Assembly: GCA_029859385.1 (NCBI GenBank)
Contig: JAOUDF010000084.1
Location: 1-10,122 of the forward strand
Origin: Nitrospirota bacterium
GTDB lineage: Bacteria; Nitrospirota; JAOUDF01
Direction: 5' to 3'
DNA length: 10,122 nt
The notes below the pieces were generated by a model. It ran no database searches. It saw only the letters and a list, made by a program, of their open reading frames with translations, and had not been told where the DNA came from. Of the stretch, positions 1-6,524 are shown one piece after another. Position 1 is the stretch's first letter; each line of letters begins with the position of its first letter. Both the position numbers and the translations under genes were made by a program.

Positions 1-3000
1 TCCGTGGTAGTCTGCAACGTATCCAGCGTTACGTCGGTAAGACTGCTCTCGGTTATGGTACTGGCCGGTGCGTTGTCCTTGATTGCATAGATCCGGTCAA
101 CAACGTTCCGGTTCAGCGGATGCTCTCGGTCACCGCTGCCCATGTAGAGAATCGTATACGATGCTTCGCGCACTACCGACGGGCGGAAGAACATCTTTCT
201 CCCCTTATCGCTGGAGCCGCCGGAGCCGGGGTTCGAGGCAAAGAGCTTGAATGCCGTCCAGTTGGAGGTATTGGTGTCCCCTACGCTGAACTTCCACAGA
301 TTCCCACCTGTATCCGGAATGTAGATACGATCAATGTAGCCGTTGTAATCGAAATCCATGGCGGAGACTTCGCTGGCAAAGGAGAAGGTCAATGCCGAGT
401 TGGTGGCATGGGTATAGCCCCATACTTTGTGGCCGCTGTTGGTAAACGACGGGACTCCCGAAGCGTTGAGTTCGGCGATCTCTATGGCATAGACCCCGCG
501 GCCTTTTGGATTGGCCGCAGCGCTGGTACCTGCACTGGTCACCGCCCCGTTGCCCAAATCAGTACTGGTCACTGTTCCTGTACCGTTATAGGTCTGAGTT
601 GCGCCGTACCGGCTATCCTCGTTGAGATTGTCGTACCCCGCTCCAACGAAGGCCACCATCTTGTCGACGGTACCTATCCTCATCTTTACTATGGTAGGCT
701 CGCTCCAGGTTTCCCCCATCTCGGAATAATCGGTATGGGTACCCGAGGGACTGTAGCTGTTGCCCAGTTTCCACATATAGACCGGCGACGCGGGATCGCT
801 TACATCCAGAGCATAGTAGAACCCGCCGGTGGGCGAGCTGTCGCTCCCTCCGCCACGGCGCTCACCGAAGACGATGACCACCTTGTCGCCCGACTCGATG
901 TTGCCGTCCTTGTCCGCGTCGTAAATATACGCAATGGGTGAGGAGTCGACAAAGTAGGAGTGACTCGTATCCCGCAGGTGCTTGAGTCTCGGTAGAGAAT
1001 CCGGCGGAATAAACGTCCACTCCTCCTGCCCGTCGCAGTCCCTGAAAGCGTGCAGCATGCCGTCATTGGCACCCACGTAAATCAGGGCCTTGTTGACGGT
1101 GCAGTCGGCCTCGTTGGCAGTAGTAAAATCATAGGAAGTATAATTAACAATTAACGGCTTGGAATGCAGGATATCACCAAGCATCCATTCCCGTTTCTCC
1201 GTAACGTTGCTGTCACCGTCGTCGTCGTAAGTATCGGTGCCCCGCACAAAACCGATGAGTTTGTTCTTCTCAGTCGCATCGGCGACGTCAAGGGTCGTCG
1301 TGGTAATCGCTGCATTGCCGGTTACAAAGGCGTTGCTCGAGTTGGTGAGGGCCATGCTGGTACCCATATAAGTGTAGATGCTCCGGGCCGTGCTCCTCGT
1401 CTGCAAAAGATTGCCCGAGCCCCCGCTGTCCACCGTACCGCCATCAGAAGAACTGCTCCAGTACGAAACTGCCGTACTCTTGAAACTGCCGTCGCTGTTA
1501 GTGGCTACGACGTTATTCTTGTCCACTACCTGGTTACTGCTGTTGATTCCGTACTTCTTCAGATTTCCCAGCCATGGCTCCCCGGACTGTGGTTTAAAAA
1601 AGCCAAGATAGACGCGACTGCCGCTGTAGGTTCGGTTCTCCGGGCTTACCGGCACTACCGGAGCAACAAAGGATGTGTCTGTTTCCAGAAGTATGCTGTT
1701 AATGATCTGCAATAAAGCCGCCGCCAGTTGTTGGGCATTGGCCACGTTATGATACGAACCGCGGCCGTGGCTTCCGTTCGCGGCCCTCTGCACCAGAACA
1801 TCACTGGCCTGAAATGCAAGGACGGTATGGGTAACAATTCGCTGAGTTCCAGCCAATGAGCTGCTGTTGTCTGTTTCATAAAGGAATTTTGCCACGTCGT
1901 CCAGATAGTGGGTGCCGCCGGTACCATAGGCCGCCGCTTCCGCCCCGTCACTGTCATAGTCCCCCACAATATTCCCAAGGTCGGGGTCATCGTCCTTGTT
2001 CGACATGCCGTTGGTCAGAAGGATGATATACCCCTTTTCACAGGTGTACTGCAGCGGCGACGTCATTGCTGTGCCGCCGGAAACAGGTAAGGCCTGCCCT
2101 CTGAAGTAATAGCCTGCATCGAGCAAGGATTCCGCCTGAGGCCGGGCCGTCTGGCTGGACAACACGGACGGGCCGTCGCCGCTGCCGGGGCCGGGGAGGG
2201 TTGCTTTGAAGGCGTTGAACGTCGTATCGTTGCTGAGGTCGCTTATGGCGTATTGTATTTTGCCCCCCTTGTTGCCGGTATCATCGTAGACCATGGCCCC
2301 GAAGTTCACCGCAAAGCGAGTGCCGTTTACCACGGTCGTAACGGCGTCGTAAATGATCTTACGCTGAGAATCGGTGCCTACCGAGTAGACGGTGCCGGAC
2401 TGCCACGCCACACCCTGACCGGTCGTCCCGTTGGCCTGCCAATAGGTGGCCCAATTGGCGCCGGTAATCGGCTTGTTGTCCGCCGCCGCGGTATGAGATG
2501 CCTTCAGCTTGTAATCGTTCCCGTCCGTGCCGACCACGATCTGGGCCGGAGCCGGCTTGAGTGTATAATTAAGAAAGTTGCCGATGGCGTATGACTTTCC
2601 GTTGGGCCCCGTATCGCATTGAGCCGCGCCCTGATGAAGTTTCAGATTGGGATTTGCAACCGTACCCGCGCCGGTATAGGTGCCTGACGCAAGAAGAGTG
2701 TTCTTGACGATATTATTGTTGTCGGTGCAGGTCACATTGGCCAGGGCTGACGTGGCGTTGTCAACAACAAGGGTGTAGTTGCCCTGCTGGCCCGCTACAT
2801 AGACACCGTACCGGGAATAACTTCCGTAGCTGGAATAATCAGTGCTGGGATTGAATGATTCCCCCGAAGCGGTATCGAGGGTTTTGTTGCTGTTATCGAT
2901 GACCAAGAGTATCTTGGGCCGGTAGCTTGTGCCCGCGCCGGTATAAATTGCCGAGTCGCCCAGATAACGGTCGGGGCCGGCCATGACCGCTACCGGGAGC

Positions 3001-3047
3001 AGCAGGATCGCCGCTATCACTCTGATTATCAATGAATGCCTTTTCAT
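1..3047 (-). CDS. pilY1: PilY1-type pilus tip adhesin/biogenesis factor, 3' end beyond window
   Basis: This reading frame is open from an ATG at 3047 to the left edge (1015 complete codons, no stop), so the C-terminus is missing. It has a strong Shine-Dalgarno sequence, AAGGAGGA, at 3058-3051. Residues 1-23 are a classical signal peptide ending VAVMA before GPDRYLG. An N-terminal von Willebrand A-like domain follows: KILLVIDNSN has D51 and S53, and a later strand reads ILLTNGMSN (N346). The C-terminal half is the PilY1 beta-propeller, shown by LGDILHSKP (623-631), YVGANDGMLHAF (657-668), ALDV, GNLWKFS and GSGDREHP (ending at H976). Acidic loops D710-A-D-K-D-G-N-I-E to D721 (EF-hand-like) and D898-F-D-Y-N-G-Y-I-D906 are likely calcium sites; the second fits the DxDxNxxxD loop known from Pseudomonas PilY1. 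In known systems PilY1 is exported, sits at the pilus tip on the minor pilins, and affects adhesion, extension/retraction and surface sensing. It is the last visible gene of the pilV-pilW-pilX-pilY1 operon, 34 bp after pilX. Confidence 0.95.
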   Translation of the reverse strand, partial: MKRHSLIIRVIAAILLLPVAVMAGPDRYLGDSAIYTGAGTSYRPKILLVIDNSNKTLDTASGESFNPSTDYSSYGSYSRYGVYVAGQQGNYTLVVDNATSALANVTCTDNNNIVKNTLLASGTYTGAGTVANPNLKLHQGAAQCDTGPNGKSYAIGNFLNYTLKPAPAQIVVGTDGNDYKLKASHTAAADNKPITGANWATYWQANGTTGQGVAWQSGTVYSVGTDSQRKIIYDAVTTVVNGTRFAVNFGAMVYDDTGNKGGKIQYAISDLSNDTTFNAFKATLPGPGSGDGPSVLSSQTARPQAESLLDAGYYFRGQALPVSGGTAMTSPLQYTCEKGYIILLTNGMSNKDDDPDLGNIVGDYDSDGAEAAAYGTGGTHYLDDVAKFLYETDNSSSLAGTQRIVTHTVLAFQASDVLVQRAANGSHGRGSYHNVANAQQLAAALLQIINSILLETDTSFVAPVVPVSPENRTYSGSRVYLGFFKPQSGEPWLGNLKKYGINSSNQVVDKNNVVATNSDGSFKSTAVSYWSSSSDGGTVDSGGSGNLLQTRSTARSIYTYMGTSMALTNSSNAFVTGNAAITTTTLDVADATEKNKLIGFVRGTDTYDDDGDSNVTEKREWMLGDILHSKPLIVNYTSYDFTTANEADCTVNKALIYVGANDGMLHAFRDCDGQEEWTFIPPDSLPRLKHLRDTSHSYFVDSSPIAYIYDADKDGNIESGDKVVIVFGERRGGGSDSSPTGGFYYALDVSDPASPVYMWKLGNSYSPSGTHTDYSEMGETWSEPTIVKMRIGTVDKMVAFVGAGYDNLNEDSRYGATQTYNGTGTVTSTDLGNGAVTSAGTSAAANPKGRGVYAIEIAELNASGVPSFTNSGHKVWGYTHATNSALTFSFASEVSAMDFDYNGYIDRIYIPDTGGNLWKFSVGDTNTSNWTAFKLFASNPGSGGSSDKGRKMFFRPSVVREASYTILYMGSGDREHPLNRNVVDRIYAIKDNAPASTITESSLTDVTLDTLQTTT

Positions 3048-3050
3048 AAC

Positions 3051-3058
3051 TCCTCCTT
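3051..3058 (-). promoter_or_regulatory. Strong ribosome binding site of pilY1
   Basis: On the minus strand the sequence AAGGAGGA lies just ahead of the ATG at 3047. It is nearly a perfect anti-16S match and fixes the pilY1 start. The resulting protein begins with a good signal peptide, which supports the choice. Confidence 0.8.
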
Positions 3059-3081
3059 GCAACAACACTCCACATGCCTTC

Positions 3082-3615
3082 TCATTTCGGCACCTTACGC
3101 GCAAACTGCCCCTCTATCGTCCGCTCGCCGCTATCAGGGCCTTCCCCAACAACAGAAGCATAGAAATACGCCCCCTGGAAAATATCTTCGTCTCCGGTAC
3201 CGGGGGGCAGCGGGCCTGTCTTTAAGTGTTCCACTCTCACCGTCATCGAGCTGTAGGCACCTCTTCCTTTCGCCATGATACGCCCATCCTTGTTCACCAC
3301 ATCCATGGTTCCAAGGCCGGCGGAAGCAGTCTGTCCGGGTGTTGCTGTCGATGCGGGGAACGAGCCGCCGCCTGCCTCTGTCATCGGGATTACCGTGTAA
3401 ATTGCATCATCGGTAATGGCATATTCAAGGGCTTTGTCAGCTTCATAGAATGTGGCATTCTCTTTCCTGAATTCGCCCGATGTATTCAGTTCGGTAGTGG
3501 AGTTGAGAAACGACATGGCCCCAAGGGTGCTGAGGAGAACCAGCATGATCAGCACCACAAGCAGTATTGTCCCCCGCTCATTGGTTATAATGTTTTGTTC
3601 TATTGGTCGTTCCAT
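3082..3615 (-). CDS. pilX: PilX-type minor prepilin
   Basis: A 177-residue protein of the PilX/GspK type. The leader ends ITNERG (G15), giving a predicted PilD cut before T16, followed by a hydrophobic helix (about 16-38). The next part, with FRKENATFYEADKALEYA, matches the N-terminal PilX signature (polar N-helix followed by an 'F-EA--AL' stretch). Position +5 of the mature protein is V20, not the usual glutamate. A +5 Glu is also missing in GspK of type II secretion, which caps the pseudopilus tip. The C-terminal part (about 60-177) is Gly/Ser/Thr-rich and variable. The gene follows pilW by 18 bp and precedes pilY1 by 34 bp, so it belongs to the same transcript. A GGAG ribosome-binding sequence lies about 12 bases before the ATG, inside the 3' end of the pilW region. 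Expected role: minor pilin of the tip/initiation complex that recruits PilY1. The assignment rests on the N-terminus and gene order, since the C-terminal domain is not diagnostic. Confidence 0.85.
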   Translation of the reverse strand: MERPIEQNIITNERGTILLVVLIMLVLLSTLGAMSFLNSTTELNTSGEFRKENATFYEADKALEYAITDDAIYTVIPMTEAGGGSFPASTATPGQTASAGLGTMDVVNKDGRIMAKGRGAYSSMTVRVEHLKTGPLPPGTGDEDIFQGAYFYASVVGEGPDSGERTIEGQFARKVPK

Positions 3616-3633
3616 GACTGAAATATCTCCACC

Positions 3634-4488
3634 CTACCTGTTTCGCATACTTACCACTGAGGTAAGCTGTCTCTGCCGGTCGGCACCGCCTACTTTGGCC
3701 ACTTCTCTGGCGGTCTCACCAGTGAGCGTCATTCGTATGGCCCTGACCTGGGTCAGATCTGCCGGTATATTGGTTTCTGTTCCGTTATCCAGGAGATAGC
3801 TGAACTGCAAGCCATTAGCCGTCATATTCTCTGCAAGCACATGAGTCGACCCATTGGAAACTCTGGCGAGACAGTTTCGACCGGAAGGGCAACTCCCTCC
3901 TGTTATAATCTGATAGGCGACCGTATTAGGATGCGCCGTCCCACCAACAGGGATTCTGGCAATGATATCCCCCTTTGTAGCATTGACAGAGGCGGAACAG
4001 CCGTTAAGGGTCAAACTGGAAGCTCCTACCGCAGAAACCGTACAGGTACCCATTGATGCCGATGTCTCCGTCTTCACCACTTTGACCAGATGGCCGACAC
4101 CAAACTGGCCGGCATCTCCCGGATCGACGCTCGCGGTGAAACTGGTCCCCGAAGCATCAGCGGTCATTCGGGCATATGCATGAATGGACGTGGTCATGTT
4201 TAAGGTAACGGAGTCGGCAGATCCCCCTGCACCGTCAGTCAATGCATTTATAGGATTAGAGCCGCTCGGTACAAGAAAACCCGACATCCTTATGTCCTTT
4301 GTCATTACCGCCATGACAACGCGCAAGTTCTGCTGCACGTCCACCACCTCTTCCTGAATATAGTGAGACTTTACCTGGCTGACATAAAAGCCATAGACAG
4401 CCGCCAGCACAAACCCCATAACAGCAAGGACCATCATGACTTCAACAAGGCTTATGCCTCTTTGATCTTTCATCAGTGACCGGGTCAT
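3634..4488 (-). CDS. pilW: PilW-type minor prepilin
   Basis: A 284-residue type IV prepilin. The leader MTRSLMKDQRG ends at G11, giving a mature N-terminus ISLVEVMMVL with Glu at +5 (E16) and a long hydrophobic helix to about residue 36. The segment VDVQQNLRVVMAVMTKDIRMSGF (about 49-71) is the typical PilW continuation ('--LR-----L-RDIR-AGF'). The C-terminal domain has two cysteine pairs, C149/C164 and C200/C206, possibly disulfides in the periplasm. The C-terminal segment around ARVSNGSTHVLAENMTANGL resembles PilW proteins of delta-type bacteria. The ATG overlaps the pilV stop (ATGA at 4488-4485), indicating translational coupling, and AGAGGG lies just upstream as ribosome-binding site. A second ATG at codon 6 could also give a working leader, but the first fits the overlap better. 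Expected role: subunit of the minor pilin complex that primes pilus assembly and holds PilY1 at the tip. Confidence 0.88.
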   Translation of the reverse strand: MTRSLMKDQRGISLVEVMMVLAVMGFVLAAVYGFYVSQVKSHYIQEEVVDVQQNLRVVMAVMTKDIRMSGFLVPSGSNPINALTDGAGGSADSVTLNMTTSIHAYARMTADASGTSFTASVDPGDAGQFGVGHLVKVVKTETSASMGTCTVSAVGASSLTLNGCSASVNATKGDIIARIPVGGTAHPNTVAYQIITGGSCPSGRNCLARVSNGSTHVLAENMTANGLQFSYLLDNGTETNIPADLTQVRAIRMTLTGETAREVAKVGGADRQRQLTSVVSMRNR

Positions 4489-4874
4489 GTCGCCCTCTTG
4501 AAACTGGATACAGTGAGGGTCCGCCCGCCAGACGTTACTGAAACGGTGATGGTAACAACATTGGGCACTGGTGTATTTAAGACAATACTGTAGGTTGCGT
4601 TAACCGTACCCACCCCTTGAGCGGAATAGACTTGAGGATAGGCTACGTTTGAGGCTGCCGTATCGAATATGGCATCGTCCCCTGACCGCGCCATGAAACT
4701 TTCCATGACCTCCTGCGAAACAGCGGTCATATAGGAGAGGCGGCCGGCGAACTTGTTGCCCCTGATAGCCTCAATCTGCATACCTGCCATTGCCAGCAAG
4801 CCTACGGCAAGAATAACCAGCGAGATCATCAACTCTACCAGGGTGAAGCCCTTTTCATTGCTTACATGCTTCAT
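4485..4874 (-). CDS. pilV: PilV-type minor prepilin
   Basis: A 129-residue prepilin. The leader MKHVSNEKG is cut after G9, giving FTLVELMISLVILAVGLLAM with Glu at +5 (E14), a textbook class III N-terminus. The sequence after the helix (MAGMQIEAIRGNKFAGRLSYMTAVSQEVME) matches the PilV pattern ('-LQ----R-N----SR--A---A--ME'). The short C-terminal beta domain (about 75-129, rich in T and V) has no cysteines. It is the first gene after the 282-bp gap and so leads the pilV-W-X-Y1 operon, downstream of a sigma-54 promoter match at 4956-4941. The ribosome-binding sequence is weak (AGGC about 11 bases upstream of the ATG). Expected role: minor pilin of the initiation/tip complex. PilV and GspI-like proteins share this architecture, but the company of PilW, PilX and PilY1 makes PilV the better name. 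No FimU/FimT-type gene precedes it. Confidence 0.88.
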   Translation of the reverse strand: MKHVSNEKGFTLVELMISLVILAVGLLAMAGMQIEAIRGNKFAGRLSYMTAVSQEVMESFMARSGDDAIFDTAASNVAYPQVYSAQGVGTVNATYSIVLNTPVPNVVTITVSVTSGGRTLTVSSFKRAT

Positions 4875-4940
4875 ATTGTTTTCGCCTACAAGGGTTTGTT
4901 AGTAACTATAACCTAGAAATTAAACTCTGGAAGGGGGTAC

Positions 4941-4956
4941 AGCAATATGTATACCA
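4941..4956 (-). promoter_or_regulatory. Sigma-54 (-24/-12) promoter of pilV-W-X-Y1
   Basis: Read on the minus strand the sequence is TGGTATACATATTGCT. It has the invariant GG and GC elements with exactly ten bases between them. The -12 half (TTGCT) is perfect, and the -24 half is TGGTAT against the most common TGGCAC. It fits the degenerate form TGGYRYRN4TTGCW at every position. Transcription would begin near 4930, leaving a leader of about 56 bases before the pilV ATG at 4874. The gene immediately upstream encodes a PilR/NtrC-type sigma-54 activator, which makes chance less likely. The start site has not been measured. Confidence 0.75.
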
Positions 4957-4982
4957 GCAACTGGCCCAACCGTTAACCTCTC

Positions 4983-5008
4983 GAAAATTCTAACTATTTT
5001 TTAATCTT
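4983..5008. promoter_or_regulatory. A/T-rich tract between enhancer candidate and promoter
   Basis: An A/T-dominated stretch with a TTTTTT run lies between the palindrome at 5069-5080 and the -24 element at 4955. Sigma-54 promoters often use bendable DNA or IHF here to bring the activator to the polymerase. I did not find a good match to the IHF consensus, so only the base composition and position support this. Confidence 0.3.
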
Positions 5009-5068
5009 GGAGCAAACGTGACATGAGCAAAGAGGGCCGCATTATGAACCCGATGATGATATGTCTGT

Positions 5069-5080
5069 GTAGTAAACTAC
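5069..5080. promoter_or_regulatory. 12-bp palindrome, candidate activator (PilR) binding site
   Basis: GTAGTAAACTAC is a perfect inverted repeat of GTAGT/ACTAC around two bases. It lies about 115-125 bp upstream of the -24 element, the usual distance for a dimeric NtrC-family activator. Related half-like sequences occur at 5114-5121 (CTACTAAC) and 4899-4908 (TTAGTAACTA). Its assignment to the adjacent regulator is inference, since it does not match the known Pseudomonas PilR site. Confidence 0.4.
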
Positions 5081-5156
5081 CCAAACAAGGAAGGGGAAAT
5101 ATAAAAAATACTGCTACTAACGGGGATTTCGTCGGAGGCGAGTACATTTCGGAGCT

Positions 5157-6524
5157 CTATTTTTCCAAATCGTACTCCTTGATCTTGGTGAGGAGCGTCT
5201 TGTAGCTGACCTGAAGAATCTTGGAAGCCTTGAGCTTGTTGCCGCCCGTCTGGGCAAGTACATCGGCGATCATTCGTGACTCGGCAGCTTTCGTTGCCGC
5301 AGCGGCCGTCTCCTGAAGGGACCCTGTCAAGGAAGTGCTGAGTGTTATCGGCCCTGCGGTTTCGCAGGTAACCATTCCAAGGTGCTCGGGCAGAATAGTA
5401 CCCTCGCAGAGGATAAGTGCCCTTTCAATGCAGTTTTTAAGTTCCCGCACATTTCCTTTCCATGGGTAGCCCATGAGCATATTGAGAGCCGCGTCTGAAA
5501 CAGTCGGGGCAGAGCGCTTCATCTCCCGGGCGCAGGCTTCGACAAAATGGTTGACAAGAGGCGGGATATCTTCCCGGCGTTCGCGCAGAGGGGGAATAAC
5601 AATAGGGAAAACATTGAGGCGATAGTAGAGGTCCTCCCTGAACCGCTGCTCTGCTATAGCCTCCGTCAGGTTCCTGTTGCTGGCCGCAACCACCCGCACA
5701 TCGATCTTTATTGCCCTGGTCCCTCCGACACGGTCGAACTCCGATGACTCCAGTACACGCAAGAGCTTTGCCTGAAGGTTGACATCCATCTCGCTTATCT
5801 CGTCAAGAAAAAGGGTACCGCCATCGGCCAGCTCGAACTTGCCCAGCTTTCGCTCCTTTGCGCCGGTGAACGCCCCGCGTTCATGCCCGAAAAGCTCGTT
5901 CTCGAGAAGGTCTTTGGGGATAGCCGCGCAGTTGATGGGCACGAATGGCCCCGAACTCCTGGGGCTAAGGTGATGGATGGCCCGGGCGAAGAGCTCCTTG
6001 CCCGTCCCGCTCTCCCCAAGAAGGAGCACCGTCGTATTGGTGACAGCAACCTTTCTGGTCAGCTCAAGAAGATGGCTTATTATGGGGCCTTTGCTTATTA
6101 TCTGCGGCAGGCCGATCCGGTCGGCGAGCTCTTCCTTGAGCACGACGTTTTCCGCCTTTAAACGCGACCCTTCCAGGGCTCTCTGGATAAGAATGAGAAG
6201 ATGGTCGGTATTGAAGGGCTTGGTAATAAACTCAAAGGCCCCTTCTTTCACGGCGCTCACTGCCGTTTCAATCGTCCCGAAAGCCGTCATCATGATGAAA
6301 GGAACCATGGGTGACGCTTCTTTTATGGCATGCAGGACCTGAAGGCCATCTTTCTTAGGGAGACGCAGGTCGGAGATGACCAGGTCAACGCGGTTCTCCA
6401 TAAACCGCTGTATACCTTCCTCCCCGTCGTTGGCGGTAATAACAAAATATTTCTCGTCCTCAAGCGTCTGCTTGAGCATTTTGGCCATGCTTTCCTTGTC
6501 TTCCACTATCAGGATAGTCTTCAC
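5157..6524 (-). CDS. pilR: PilR/NtrC-type sigma-54-dependent response regulator
   Basis: A 455-residue activator with the full NtrC layout. The receiver domain (1-118) has acidic residues E8/D9, phospho-acceptor D52 (VISDLRLP), T80 and K102. The AAA+ sigma-54 interaction domain (about 138-375) has Walker A GESGTGKE (170-177), the sigma-54 contact loop GAFTGA (217-222) and Walker B GGTLFLDE (235-242). The C-terminal Fis-type helix-turn-helix (about 414-455) contains GGNKLKASKILQVSYKTLL. All catalytic and contact residues are present, so it should be a working ATP-driven activator of sigma-54 polymerase, switched by phosphorylation. The start is GTG at 6524, overlapping the kinase stop (GTGA), with a purine-rich ribosome-binding sequence (GGGGGGAGAAGG) just upstream. 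The kinase gene in front is its likely partner, and the sigma-54 promoter at 4956-4941 is its likely target. The family function is certain. The name pilR rests on context and other NtrC-type names are possible. Confidence 0.93.
   Translation of the reverse strand: MKTILIVEDKESMAKMLKQTLEDEKYFVITANDGEEGIQRFMENRVDLVISDLRLPKKDGLQVLHAIKEASPMVPFIMMTAFGTIETAVSAVKEGAFEFITKPFNTDHLLILIQRALEGSRLKAENVVLKEELADRIGLPQIISKGPIISHLLELTRKVAVTNTTVLLLGESGTGKELFARAIHHLSPRSSGPFVPINCAAIPKDLLENELFGHERGAFTGAKERKLGKFELADGGTLFLDEISEMDVNLQAKLLRVLESSEFDRVGGTRAIKIDVRVVAASNRNLTEAIAEQRFREDLYYRLNVFPIVIPPLRERREDIPPLVNHFVEACAREMKRSAPTVSDAALNMLMGYPWKGNVRELKNCIERALILCEGTILPEHLGMVTCETAGPITLSTSLTGSLQETAAAATKAAESRMIADVLAQTGGNKLKASKILQVSYKTLLTKIKEYDLEK

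Larger units (their letters stand above)
4875..5156. other. Intergenic control region between pilR and pilV
   Basis: This 282-bp gap holds no credible gene. On the minus strand it carries, from pilR towards pilV: a partial repeat of GTTAGTAG type (about 5121-5114), a 12-bp palindrome (5069-5080), an A/T-rich tract (about 4983-5008), the sigma-54 promoter match (4956-4941) and a leader of about 56 bases. The order enhancer, bendable tract, -24/-12 promoter, gene is the layout expected for an NtrC-family activated promoter. I found no clear intrinsic terminator for pilR here: the T-run near 5102-5110 has no GC-rich stem before it. Confidence 0.6.

Noticed and set aside
120..941. Plus-strand open frame (273 codons) opposite pilY1
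   Set aside because: Its codons are exactly in register with the opposite strand of pilY1, which has conserved PilY1 motifs here. The translated product has no recognisable features.
1655..1990. Minus-strand open frame (111 codons) that might suggest a frameshifted pilY1
   Set aside because: It is in another frame. The pilY1 frame continues uninterrupted through this stretch and encodes plausible PilY1 sequence on both sides, so there is no frameshift.
3226..3621. Plus-strand open frame (131 codons) opposite pilX
   Set aside because: It lies antisense to a clear PilX-type prepilin, has no ribosome binding site and shows no protein features.
5102..5125. Rho-independent terminator after pilR
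   Set aside because: There is a T-run on the minus strand but no GC-rich hairpin immediately before it.
5023..5205. Possible small plus-strand gene (60 codons) in the pilR-pilV gap
   Set aside because: It runs into the 3' end of pilR on the opposite strand, has only a poorly spaced ribosome-binding sequence, and overlaps the palindrome that better explains the region.
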